64,000 bases of DNA, taken from Pedobacter sp. KBW06. GTDB lineage: Bacteria; Bacteroidota; Bacteroidia; Sphingobacteriales; Sphingobacteriaceae. Under the pieces are notes generated by a model, which made no database searches, was not told the DNA's origin, and saw only the letters and a program-made list of their open reading frames with translations. Below are positions 18,103-26,573 of this stretch, in pieces. How positions within the stretch are numbered: the stretch's first letter is position 1; each line of letters starts with the position of its first letter. The position numbers were made by a program, and so were the translations under genes. The DNA is taken from positions 668,462-732,461 of the forward strand of contig NZ_QAJL01000002.1 in NCBI RefSeq assembly GCF_003852525.1. The letters are read 5' to 3'.

Positions 18103-18735
18103 ATGAGCTTAATTGAAGCATTAAAATGGCGTTATGCCACAAAAAAAATGAATGGTGAGAAAGTTTCACAGGATAAGGTTGACCAGATCCTTGCTGCAGC
18201 ACACCTTGCCCCTACTTCTTCTGGTTTACAACCTTTCAAGATTATTGTGGTTACCAATCCTGAATTAAAGGAAAAAATTAAAGCAGTTGCTTATGGACAG
18301 TCTCAGATTACAGATTCTTCACATTTGTTAATTTTTGCTGCATGGGAAAATTACACTGAAGAAAACATCAGAAACGTATTTGCTCATGGCAACAGAGAGC
18401 GTGGCATGCCTGAGGATTCACATTCAGACTATGTCAACAACCTTGTCGCAACTTATACAGCAAGAACTCCTGAAGAAAACTTCACTCATGCTGCAAAACA
18501 AGCCTACATCGGTTTCGGTGTTGCCCTTGCGGAAGCTGCTTTATTAAAAGTTGATGCAACACCAATGGAAGGTTTCAATCCGGCAGCATTGGATGAGTTG
18601 TTAGGCTTAAAAGAAAAAGGACTTCGTACCACCACTTTATTACCCCTTGGATACAGAGACGAAAGTGGCGACTGGTTGGTGAACCTTAAAAAGGTACGCA
18701 CACCATTAGAAGATTTTATCATTGAATTTAAATAG
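18103..18735 (+). CDS. NAD(P)H-dependent FMN oxidoreductase, nitroreductase family
   Basis: The 210-residue cytoplasmic protein starts with the family pattern LIEALKWRYATKKMNGEKVS (FMN phosphate-binding RYATK). Then come LAPTSSGLQPFKIIVV, a second FMN segment and the C-terminal LGLKEKGLRTTTLLPLGYRDESGDW. It looks like an NfsB/NfnB-type enzyme, reducing nitro compounds, quinones or flavins with NAD(P)H as a homodimer. Length and motif order are normal. A weak hairpin terminator follows it. Confidence 0.92.
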   Translation: MSLIEALKWRYATKKMNGEKVSQDKVDQILAAAHLAPTSSGLQPFKIIVVTNPELKEKIKAVAYGQSQITDSSHLLIFAAWENYTEENIRNVFAHGNRERGMPEDSHSDYVNNLVATYTARTPEENFTHAAKQAYIGFGVALAEAALLKVDATPMEGFNPAALDELLGLKEKGLRTTTLLPLGYRDESGDWLVNLKKVRTPLEDFIIEFK

Positions 18736-18757
18736 GCAATAAAAAGCATCTTTGTGA

Positions 18758-18782
18758 CCTGGTATAGTCGAGCTATACCGGG
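18758..18782 (+). terminator. Probable weak terminator
   Basis: CCTGGTATAG pairs with CTATACCGGG (one G-T pair) around a TCGAG loop. The following TTAATTATTTCT is only moderately T-rich. Confidence 0.5.
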
Positions 18783-18902
18783 TTAATTATTTCTACCTTT
18801 TTCTTATTTTACATATCCTCTAAAGATAATCCTCATTTTATATTCTATTAACAGGGTATTGGCATCTTTGCAATAGATTTTTCGCTCCAGATTGCCCCCC
18901 TA

Positions 18903-20078
18903 ATGAGAATATTAAAAAGGTTTCTAATCCTCAGCATTTTTTTCTTACTGTGTCAGAAAGCAAGTATATCAAGCCCGGTCCCCAATTTCCACGACGTTTC
19001 GGTCAGCCTGCTGACCTGCGAAAAAACTGACCGGTATATTTATGCCTTGTTTGGCCATAGCGCCATCCGGATCAGGGATGAATCCTCTCAGCTGGACCTG
19101 GTTTACAACTATGGGACCTTTGATACCAGTGACCCGGGATTCTACGTCAACTTTCTCCATGGCAGGATGAAATACTTTCTGTCCCGGACAGATTACCAGA
19201 CCTTTATCCGCTCCTACCTGATGGACGAACAATCAGTTACGGAACAAAAGCTGCAATTGAACGAAACCCAGAAAAGTAAGCTGATTTCCATATTACAGAC
19301 ACAAATAAAGCCCGAAAACAGGTCTTATAATTATGATTTCGTCAGGCAAAACTGCTCCACTAAAATCGTCGACCTCTTATCGGAATCTATAGGTCCTGAT
19401 TTTGACCAGTCCCTATCTGAGGTCAGCAAGGGAAAAGGAGCTTCCATCCGGGAACTGTTAGGCGCCTACCTGAAACACAATGAGTTTGAAATGATTGGCA
19501 TGAACAGCTTTCTCGGCAAACAATCGGATACCCTTACCAACAGGGCCCTCAGTTTATTTTTACCCGATACCCTGCGAAAAAGAATCGATGGGATGCAATT
19601 CCCGAAAAGGAAGTTCTCCGGACCCATCACTTATTTATATAAGGCCAATCGCAATACCAGCAATGCCAGCTCCCTGATGAGCACCTTGTTTTATGGCTTA
19701 AACTTACTGCTGTTATTTCCTATCCTCGGCAGGCTGCTGATCGATATCCGAAAGTATCCTTTATTGAAGCTTTCGGCCTCCTTCCTGAGCGGATCTTTTC
19801 TCCTGCTCCTAAGTGCTGCCGGCCTGCTCCTTATCTACCTCTCAATCTATTCGGAACTGGATCTGATGCGACATAATTTCAATATCTTATGGTGTCATCC
19901 ATTTTATCCGGCCTTGTTTTTCAGGAAAACGTCGAAGATGGCTGCAATCATCTTCCTCGCCGGGATACTGACATTTATCTTCTTATATATCAACACTGTG
20001 CCTTTCCCTGCTTTGTTCCCACTTTTAATGCTGCTGATCTTATGGCTAAGCTTCCATATTTTACCCGGGAAGCGATAA
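18903..20078 (+). CDS. lnb: DUF4105 membrane protein, probable lipoprotein N-acyltransferase (Lnb-type)
   Basis: The 391-residue protein has a signal sequence, then a periplasmic DUF4105 domain with LLTCEKTDRYIYALFGHSAIRI (conserved His), VYNYGTFD, FLHGRMKYFLS and YDFVRQNCSTKIVDLL (conserved Cys). After residue ~245 there are about five transmembrane helices. DUF4105 proteins of this build were described as Lnb, which adds the third acyl chain to lipoproteins in Bacteroidota lacking Lnt. I use that from memory and give the symbol by family likeness. The many lipoproteins in this window fit such a need. Followed by an unusual 54-bp inverted repeat. Confidence 0.72.
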   Translation: MRILKRFLILSIFFLLCQKASISSPVPNFHDVSVSLLTCEKTDRYIYALFGHSAIRIRDESSQLDLVYNYGTFDTSDPGFYVNFLHGRMKYFLSRTDYQTFIRSYLMDEQSVTEQKLQLNETQKSKLISILQTQIKPENRSYNYDFVRQNCSTKIVDLLSESIGPDFDQSLSEVSKGKGASIRELLGAYLKHNEFEMIGMNSFLGKQSDTLTNRALSLFLPDTLRKRIDGMQFPKRKFSGPITYLYKANRNTSNASSLMSTLFYGLNLLLLFPILGRLLIDIRKYPLLKLSASFLSGSFLLLLSAAGLLLIYLSIYSELDLMRHNFNILWCHPFYPALFFRKTSKMAAIIFLAGILTFIFLYINTVPFPALFPLLMLLILWLSFHILPGKR

Positions 20079-20105
20079 ACCGAATGTCAAAAAGTGTTAA
20101 ACATG

Positions 20106-20159
20106 ACGGTTAATATGGCTATTCAACTCATAAATGAATATATTAGCCATATTAACCGT
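20106..20159. repeat. Perfect 16-bp inverted repeat with 22-base loop
   Basis: ACGGTTAATATGGCTA (20106-20121) is exactly complementary to TAGCCATATTAACCGT (20144-20159). It sits between the lnb stop and the next start, which is only 14 bp away. There is no T-tract directly after it, so a simple terminator is not the best reading; a leader hairpin or an operator is possible. Confidence 0.85.
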
Positions 20160-20173
20160 ATTGAACTATTTTG

Positions 20174-22891
20174 ATGAGATTTATAAACTTCTTTATTGCC
20201 CTTATACTGCTATCCGCTACTGCGCATCTTTCAGCCAGTGCACAGCAAGACAGTGTCGTCCTAGACAATATCATTAGCAAAACCAAGAAACTTTCGGATG
20301 AACATCCCGTAGAAAAGGTCTATGTCCATTTTGATAAACCTTATTATAGCGTTGCTGACACCATCTGGTTTAAAGCTTATGTGACAATGGAGCAAAATAT
20401 TCCTTCACAGCTTAGTAAGATTGTTTATGTGGACGTAGTGAATGCCAAAGACTCCCTGGTACAAACCCTTAAACTGCCGACAGTTAATGCGGTAGCCACC
20501 GGAAACATTCCGCTTACACCCGGAACCTATAAGCAAGGAAACTATTACATCAGGGCCTATACCGTATGGATGCTCAACTCGAGCGACAAGTTCTTTTTCA
20601 GTAAGACGATTCCTATTGGAGAGGCTATTGACAAACAACTGATCACTCATTTCAGCTATAAGAACACACAGAGCGATAAAAGCCAGAGCATTGAGGCCAT
20701 GGTCCAGTTTAAAAACCCGGATAAAGTAGCACAGGCAAATAAAACGGTCAATTGGAAAGTGATCTCTAATTATGATGTGGTTAGTAAAGGAAAAGGAACA
20801 ACAGACCAGAACGGGATTCTAAAAATAAAGATTGAACCCAAAAAGAATGAACTCATCACCAATGGGGAACTGATTACAGAACTCAATCTGACAGATAAAG
20901 ATATCGTCACCAACAGCTTTAATTTAAGGCCGGTAGCGACCACACATGACATTCAGTTTTTTCCTGAAGGCGGAGAGATGATCAGCGGTTTGGCCATGCG
21001 GGTAAGTTTCAAGGCTGTAACCGCTAAGGGCTTAGGCATAGACCTTAAAGGAACAGTTACTGACAATCAAGGAAATACGCTTAGCAATTTCAGCTCCAGT
21101 CACCTGGGAATGGGCTCTTTTTACCTGAATGTAGAAACGGACAAAAGCTATAAAGCAAACATTACATTTAAAGATGGTACAAGCAAAAGCTTTGATTTGC
21201 CTAAAGCATCACCCTCAGGCATCATCAGCCAGATCACCAACACAGACCCGGCGGCTTTTAACCTTAAGATCCTGGCCAACGACACCTATTTTCAACAGAA
21301 CAAAGGAAAGACGTTCTTTATTGTAGCTACACAGGGTGGCATCATCTATTATGCTGCAAAAACACGCCTGGCCACACAGGTCAATTCAGCAAAGATCCCT
21401 AAGGATAAATTCCCTGCAGGAATTGTTCAGGTCACTTTATTCTCCGAGTCCGGAGAGCCAATTAACGAAAGACTGGCCTTCAACTACCCGATAAACGAAG
21501 TCCTCTCCCTTAAATCAGACCTTCCATCTTATAAACCGAGACAAAAAGTAAAGCTGACGGTTAGCCCTAAGAATGCAACTCAGCCACTGGAAGGAAACTA
21601 TTCCATCTCCGTTACCGACGAAACTAAAGTTCCGGTTGACGAAGACACAGAGACGACCATATTAAGTTCTCTTTTACTGACTTCAGATTTACAGGGTTAC
21701 GTTGAAAAACCAAATTATTATTTCACTAAACCAGATGAGAAAAAACTGGCCGATCTGGATCTCCTCATGTTGACTCAGGGATTCCGCCGTTTTGCATTTA
21801 AAGATATTCTGGCCAATAAATTTCCACCTGTAACCTATTTGCCGGAGCAGGACATGCGCATTACAGGAACATTAAGGGACCGTACGGGAATGCCGGTAAG
21901 AAAAGGGGCTTTACGTTTAACTGTTCCGGGAACGAATATTTCTTCGGAAGCAGTGACCAGCCCATCCGGTCTTTTCGCTTTCCCGAACCTATCAATTCCG
22001 GATTCCTCAGAAGTATTGATCAACGCCAAATACAGCACAAATGGTTCCAACCTGATGATCATGCTGGATGGATCACCTTTACCTGAGGTTAGCAAAAACC
22101 CTTATCCTGCAGAAGAAGTAAGCAATATAGACAGTACCCTATCTGCCTATCTAAGCAACAGCAAGCGTCAGTACAACTACCTGCGTACCTTAAAAGAAGT
22201 AAAAATTGAAGGGGCTAAAGTTAAAAAACCGAGTCATGCGGATCATTCTGCATTGGCAGGGCTGAGTTCAATCACTGGAACAGTGATCGATGGAGAACGC
22301 CTGAAAGATTGTAACTCTATTGCGCTCTGTCTGCAAACCATGGCCATGGGACTTACCTTTTTTGAAAATAATTTCTATGTCACCCGGGATTATCAGGCCG
22401 GAAGCAGGGTTCCTGTCCAAATTTTCATCAATGGAATGGCAGTAGATTATCTGGCTCTATTGAGCGTTGTTCCTACTGAAGTAGAATCCGTAGAGGTCTT
22501 TACCAAAGATGAACTTGGAACGGTAAACAGAATGTACAATACCAATGGGGTATTGGTAGTAAATACAAAGAAGATCAAGAAAACCACCATGAGCATTGCG
22601 GATCTGAAGAAAATGCTGCCTCAGCAGAACATGTTAAAATTCAATCCAAAAGGCTTCAGCAAACAGAGAGAGTTTTATATGCCAAAATATATCAACCCGG
22701 CAAACACATATAATTTTAATGATTTAAGAACAACCATTTACTGGAATCCAAAGGTAATTACTACCGGAACAGCGCCGCTGAGTTTAGAGTATTTTAATGC
22801 AGATGGCAAAGGAACTTACAGAGCAGTAATTGAAGGGGTAGACAAATTCGGTAATGTTACCCGATCTGTCTACCGCTACACTGTAAAATAG
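20174..22891 (+). CDS. Large exported MG2-like protein with C-terminal plug-like domain
   Basis: The protein is about 905 residues with a signal peptide ending SASAQ. An N-terminal macroglobulin-type domain reads VEKVYVHFDKPYYSVADTIW. More beta-sandwich repeats follow (DIQFFPEGGEMISGL; ITGTLRDRTGMPVRKG, a carboxypeptidase-regulatory-like segment). Near residues 700-800 a TonB-receptor plug-like segment occurs (IFINGMAVDYLALLSVVPTEVESVEVF). There is no barrel. The architecture recurs in Bacteroidota and is related to the macroglobulin at 54.3-60.6 kb, but it has no thioester CxEQ. The role is unknown; an outer-membrane-associated scaffold is an inference. Confidence 0.8.
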   Translation: MRFINFFIALILLSATAHLSASAQQDSVVLDNIISKTKKLSDEHPVEKVYVHFDKPYYSVADTIWFKAYVTMEQNIPSQLSKIVYVDVVNAKDSLVQTLKLPTVNAVATGNIPLTPGTYKQGNYYIRAYTVWMLNSSDKFFFSKTIPIGEAIDKQLITHFSYKNTQSDKSQSIEAMVQFKNPDKVAQANKTVNWKVISNYDVVSKGKGTTDQNGILKIKIEPKKNELITNGELITELNLTDKDIVTNSFNLRPVATTHDIQFFPEGGEMISGLAMRVSFKAVTAKGLGIDLKGTVTDNQGNTLSNFSSSHLGMGSFYLNVETDKSYKANITFKDGTSKSFDLPKASPSGIISQITNTDPAAFNLKILANDTYFQQNKGKTFFIVATQGGIIYYAAKTRLATQVNSAKIPKDKFPAGIVQVTLFSESGEPINERLAFNYPINEVLSLKSDLPSYKPRQKVKLTVSPKNATQPLEGNYSISVTDETKVPVDEDTETTILSSLLLTSDLQGYVEKPNYYFTKPDEKKLADLDLLMLTQGFRRFAFKDILANKFPPVTYLPEQDMRITGTLRDRTGMPVRKGALRLTVPGTNISSEAVTSPSGLFAFPNLSIPDSSEVLINAKYSTNGSNLMIMLDGSPLPEVSKNPYPAEEVSNIDSTLSAYLSNSKRQYNYLRTLKEVKIEGAKVKKPSHADHSALAGLSSITGTVIDGERLKDCNSIALCLQTMAMGLTFFENNFYVTRDYQAGSRVPVQIFINGMAVDYLALLSVVPTEVESVEVFTKDELGTVNRMYNTNGVLVVNTKKIKKTTMSIADLKKMLPQQNMLKFNPKGFSKQREFYMPKYINPANTYNFNDLRTTIYWNPKVITTGTAPLSLEYFNADGKGTYRAVIEGVDKFGNVTRSVYRYTVK

Positions 22892-24442
22892 TTATTCGTT
22901 GTCTGAATCTTTACGTTCATTCATACACTTTAAGCCTGTATCTGTCATGATCCACTCTGTAAATTCAGCAGTTCCATCTTCATTACAGTCCCAGTAGTTG
23001 TACCCGTTTAAAAACCATTCCAGATCACGACTGATTTTTAAATGGGTACCTACAGGTACCCTCAGCATCAACCTGACTTCCTGGTTCCTCCAGCTGGCTT
23101 TTTTAGTCAGCTGCAAGCGGGAACTGAAATTCAACAGAGAATCCTTTTGTACAAATTCATAACGAATATTTTGCGCCTGCTTTAAAGCAGCTTCAAAAGT
23201 TTTCCCCTGTGCACTGTAATTTCTAACCAGTTCACTTTTTCCGTTTTCACTTTTTTCAATTCTAAGGTTGACATTTCTTGGCTCATCAAAAGGACCATGA
23301 TGGTCGTTTAAAATTTTGCGTCCATTTTTATTGTAGGACTCGATCTGATAATTAACACTATCTTCCTTACTAAAGAACCGGGTTTTATCTACCGTTAGGA
23401 AAATGGTTTTACGGGCAACCAATGGCGTAACCTGTGCCAGTTCTGCACTTTCTTTAAACTCGGTCGTGATTTTAGCGATGTAAAATATACTCACGACTAC
23501 ACCTCCCAGCCAGATGATCAACAGACCAAAGGAAAGGGTTTTATTAATCGCCCTGCCATTGAAAGCCACCCGAACCGAAAACAATACCAGGGCCAGTAAT
23601 GGAACTGCAAAAACAATAAATACAGCGATCACTAAAGAACTGAGGTAATCCTCATTGACCATGCTCACCGGGAAATAACTGTAAACATTGGAGTCCCAGA
23701 TTCCAAATAAACCGGCAACCGCTGCAATCAGAAACAAAAGGAATAAAGAACCAAAAATGATAATTCCTACCGCAATGATTTTGAATAATGTCTTTCCTGC
23801 ACCCTGAATAAAGCTGCCCAGAAATTCAAAAAACTCAGCAATAAAACCGCGTGACTGCTTCATCAGTGGGTTCAGATGGCTGTTGGCAAAGCCTCTCAGG
23901 TTAGGTTCTTCCCCTCTCATCGTCATTTTCTCCGACTTGCTTTCTGCCCTTGGAATAACGATCCACATGATGAGATAAGCGAGTACTCCGGATCCTCCGA
24001 TAAACATCGAGATCAAAGCTGCCAAACGGATCCAGCGGGCTTCAATATTCAGATAGTGACCGAGACCAACACATACACCTGCAACCATCGCCTGATCAGT
24101 ATCTCGGTATAATTTCTTTACGCCATCATACGGTGGGATATGAGCAAGCGGGTCTTCAGCTCCTTCTGATTCCTCAGAGCTTTCGAAATCTTTTACCGAA
24201 CCCATTTGGGCAGTTACTGATTTAACATCTTCTATATTGATGGCCTGTTTTTGCTGGGCAGACAAGATCTCGCCAAACATTTCGGCAATCCTGTTTTCAA
24301 TATCTGTAACGATCTCATAATCATCTGCATTTTTTGAAAAATGGTGTTTTACTTCGTTCAGGTAAATGGTCAGCATTTCGTAAGCATCCTCTTCGATGTG
24401 AACGATGGAGTTACCGATATTTATGTTAAGTGTCTTCTTCAT
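22892..24442 (-). CDS. PspC-domain membrane protein
   Basis: The 516-residue protein has an N-terminal ~100-residue soluble segment (LNINIGNSIVHIEEDAYEML). A PspC domain follows (KKLYRDTDQAMVAGVCVGLG, YLNIEARWIRL, and a helix ending LIMWIVIPRAE), then about three more transmembrane segments (residues ~205-330). A periplasmic C-terminal region ends NERKDSDNE. PspC proteins work in envelope-stress signalling. The start overlaps the padR stop by 4 bp (ATGA), so PadR probably controls it. It ends one base from the convergent upstream gene, with no terminator between. Confidence 0.88.
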   Translation of the reverse strand: MKKTLNINIGNSIVHIEEDAYEMLTIYLNEVKHHFSKNADDYEIVTDIENRIAEMFGEILSAQQKQAINIEDVKSVTAQMGSVKDFESSEESEGAEDPLAHIPPYDGVKKLYRDTDQAMVAGVCVGLGHYLNIEARWIRLAALISMFIGGSGVLAYLIMWIVIPRAESKSEKMTMRGEEPNLRGFANSHLNPLMKQSRGFIAEFFEFLGSFIQGAGKTLFKIIAVGIIIFGSLFLLFLIAAVAGLFGIWDSNVYSYFPVSMVNEDYLSSLVIAVFIVFAVPLLALVLFSVRVAFNGRAINKTLSFGLLIIWLGGVVVSIFYIAKITTEFKESAELAQVTPLVARKTIFLTVDKTRFFSKEDSVNYQIESYNKNGRKILNDHHGPFDEPRNVNLRIEKSENGKSELVRNYSAQGKTFEAALKQAQNIRYEFVQKDSLLNFSSRLQLTKKASWRNQEVRLMLRVPVGTHLKISRDLEWFLNGYNYWDCNEDGTAEFTEWIMTDTGLKCMNERKDSDNE

Positions 24443-24777
24443 GAGTTGGTTAAATTAGTTTTGGACGTGTTTATTGCATAAACCAACTCCTGCCAGGTAT
24501 GGTCCAGCTGACCGAGAATGGCTTTCCCCTCGGCCGTTAACAGGTAGTATTTCCGGGGAGGCCCTGATGTAGACTCGACCCAGTTATAACTCAGTAAGCC
24601 ATTATTTTTTAAGCGGGTAAGTAAGGGGTACAAAGTCCCCTCTACGACCAACAATTTGGCTGACTTTAATTCTGCGATAATATCAGAAGCATAGATCTCA
24701 CCTCTGGATATGATCAGGAGCACACAGTATTCCAGTATGCCCTTTCGCATTTGTGTTTGCGTATTTTCTGCTATCAT
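24439..24777 (-). CDS. PadR-family transcriptional repressor
   Basis: The 112-residue winged-helix protein has the PadR pattern: RKGILEYCVLLIISRGEIYA, DIIAELKSAKLLVVEGTLYPLLTRLKNNGLL, and SGPPRKYYLLTAEGKAIL, followed by a short dimerisation helix. Bacteroidota often pair such a PadR with a PspC protein in one operon, as here. It probably represses its own promoter, where palindromic sequence surrounds the promoter boxes. The ligand is unknown. Confidence 0.92.
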   Translation of the reverse strand: MIAENTQTQMRKGILEYCVLLIISRGEIYASDIIAELKSAKLLVVEGTLYPLLTRLKNNGLLSYNWVESTSGPPRKYYLLTAEGKAILGQLDHTWQELVYAINTSKTNLTNS

Positions 24778-24781
24778 AATA

Positions 24782-24826
24782 CAAAGTTATATGTTTTATA
24801 TAGTAATATGCAATACATAGTACTAT
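24782..24826 (-). promoter_or_regulatory. Promoter and possible operator of the padR-pspC operon
   Basis: On minus, a TTG (24811-24813), 21 bp and TAACTTTG (24782-24789) match the Bacteroidota -33/-7 form. Transcription would begin at or very near the ATG at 24777, suggesting a leaderless message. A 10-bp palindrome ATAGTACTAT (24817-24826) and ATGTAT/ATGCAATACAT-type repeats around the boxes are candidate PadR sites. Confidence 0.6.
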
Positions 24827-25152
24827 AATAAATCACAAAACCAACACAACAAACTCATTATCAGCGTAATAATTTAACAAACCAATTTTATAGAAATCAA
24901 TAATCAGGGCAAAATCAGGATTTTAAAACCGAATTCAGAGAATAAGCAGTGTTTAAAATCTGTATATCCTTTTATGGCTAAAAAAAGGACAACATGGAGA
25001 ACTTATGGACAACAACTCACTATAAATGAGGGACAAAAGTCACAAACAAGTCCCAAAATAACGGAAGAAATGAAAATTATTAACTTTTTCACATTCCATT
25101 AAATTTTTGGCTCGCAGTTTGCATTAAATGAATTACTAAAAAACAGCCAGCT
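24827..25152. other. Intergenic region between padR and the small membrane gene
   Basis: This AT-rich stretch has no gene that I can support on either strand. A plus-strand promoter for the small gene at 25153 is expected here, but no clear TAnnTTTG box was found. Confidence 0.45.
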
Positions 25153-25311
25153 ATGTTAAGTAAACCCTACTCTATTCTTCAGGTTTTTGCAAGGCAAAAA
25201 GAGGAAAAAAAAGAAAGGCCACTCACTAAAAGTGAATGGATACAGGTAGACCGTGTAGTGATCATCCTGCTGTTTGTGGCGGTAATTATCGGGGCAATCC
25301 TCTTTTCCTGA
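25153..25311 (+). CDS. Small single-span membrane protein (52 residues)
   Basis: An ATG at 25153 opens 52 codons to TGA at 25311. The first 30 residues are basic and acidic (FARQKEEKKERPLTKSEW) and the last 18 form one hydrophobic helix (VVIILLFVAVIIGAILFS) ending right at the stop. A terminator hairpin follows at 40 bp, which supports it as a real transcription unit. I do not recognise a family. The topology would be N-terminus in the cytoplasm, as a tail-anchored small protein. Confidence 0.6.
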   Translation: MLSKPYSILQVFARQKEEKKERPLTKSEWIQVDRVVIILLFVAVIIGAILFS

Positions 25312-25351
25312 TCCCGAAAATTTTAGCCTTTAGATTAATTAATTTTTAATT

Positions 25352-25379
25352 AAGCGTTCTCCAGGGTACGCTTTTTTTA
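25352..25379 (+). terminator. Intrinsic terminator of the small membrane gene
   Basis: AAGCGT and ACGCTT pair around a ten-base loop and are followed by seven T. Confidence 0.75.
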
Positions 25380-25406
25380 TGCGCATTGGTTTCGCTTTAA
25401 GCCTGC

Positions 25407-26549
25407 TTATAACAAAAGGGTGTCGATGCGGTGGGCCTGCACCCTCCCCTGACTTTCAGACCAGGTATAAATGGTAAAATGCCCATCCTGAGAAGCAACC
25501 AGGGCAGTCGCATCCCTCTGGTCATGCACAAACTGCGCGGCAGAAAGGTGTCTTGTTCCACCAACTTTGGTTGGATGAACCACGATCGCATCTCCCCCTT
25601 TAATCGGTTCAGAGAAAGAGAGTTCATCAATATTCTCTTTTCCTTTTGCCCTACCGATTTTGGCACCGAAAGAAAGCAGCTCATAATCACTGCTGATTAC
25701 CGTCGCACCATCTACAGCAGTCAGACCTGCAAGATGTTCGACCTCACGCTTCAATGCCGTTTGCCAGAAAATCTGACTGGCCTCTTTACGGTCTTGCTGA
25801 AGCAGTTTAGACAAGCCGGTAAAGGCCGGCTGAACATAATATTGAATCGGCTTAATGATCGACTGAAGCCAGTTGTTGGTTTCTGTGGGTACTACCAGCA
25901 ATGTACCACCCCTCCCATGACTCCTCATAGAAACGGCCAGCTGAATCATTACGTTAACCGAATCGTTCCAGTAAGAAGGCGCAGTAAGGTCCAGTAAAGA
26001 AAGTAACATCGGCGGGCAATCGGCCATATTGGTATTGTTTTCGTCTACCATTTTCACCTGATCACCTTTGAGTACTGCAATATTGGTAAACTTACCGAAA
26101 CCATAAATCCTGCGGTGTTTGATCACCAGTAAAGCCGGTTCAGATACATCCAATACAAAACAGAAGTTTGGAATACTAACAGTAGTTCCCCAGATGAACA
26201 ATTCATCGTCTTCCAGCCAGACCCCCAAATGGATCCCCGCCCTTTCTACACCTGGGGCAATCTTGGTCAGAATCCCGGGGCTCAGTGGCAGGCGGTGTTT
26301 AAAAAGCAAAGGGTTACCCGCTTGCTGAGGAGGTAAATAAGCCAGTGATATTTTCGGGGAATGTCCCTCCTCTTTGCGCAGGCTCGCCCAAAATGTAGCA
26401 TCAATGATGGCTTCAACCACATTGGCTGTTGGCAATGGTGCCAGATCATCTTCGCCGCTTTCTCTGGCCGCGGAAAGATGTGCTGCAAAAATAGCTTCAA
26501 CTTTTGGGGCAATAACCCGTGCTGCCTGATAGGTCGACTGGTAGATCAT
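25407..26549 (-). CDS. DACNV-type sensor / diadenylate-cyclase-like protein
   Basis: The 380-residue soluble protein seems to match the Bacteroidota 'sensor domain DACNV' family (ARVIAPKVEAIFAAH at the N-terminus, LVIKHRRIYGFGKFTNIAVL mid-protein). The last ~110 residues resemble the DAC domain that makes c-di-AMP from two ATP: D280-G-A (VDGATVISSDYELLSFGAKIG) and G-T-R333-H334-L335. True cyclases have DGA and RHR, so the third Arg of RHR is Leu here. It may be a weak or inactive cyclase, or a nucleotide sensor. It begins 24 bp after the stop of the TonB-receptor gene, on the same strand, so it may share that transcript. Confidence 0.68.
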   Translation of the reverse strand: MIYQSTYQAARVIAPKVEAIFAAHLSAARESGEDDLAPLPTANVVEAIIDATFWASLRKEEGHSPKISLAYLPPQQAGNPLLFKHRLPLSPGILTKIAPGVERAGIHLGVWLEDDELFIWGTTVSIPNFCFVLDVSEPALLVIKHRRIYGFGKFTNIAVLKGDQVKMVDENNTNMADCPPMLLSLLDLTAPSYWNDSVNVMIQLAVSMRSHGRGGTLLVVPTETNNWLQSIIKPIQYYVQPAFTGLSKLLQQDRKEASQIFWQTALKREVEHLAGLTAVDGATVISSDYELLSFGAKIGRAKGKENIDELSFSEPIKGGDAIVVHPTKVGGTRHLSAAQFVHDQRDATALVASQDGHFTIYTWSESQGRVQAHRIDTLLL

Positions 26550-26573
26550 GCCATAAAGTTAAGCTATTCATGT

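Noticed and set aside
18740..18755. CATCTTTG-like boxes near 18750, 18863 and 45220 as promoters
   Set aside because: They differ from TAnnTTTG at the key T and lack -33 partners.
25431..25997. 188-codon plus-strand reading frame over the DACNV gene
   Set aside because: The sense frame has coherent DAC-like motifs, and the antisense translation is basic and Cys-rich without pattern.
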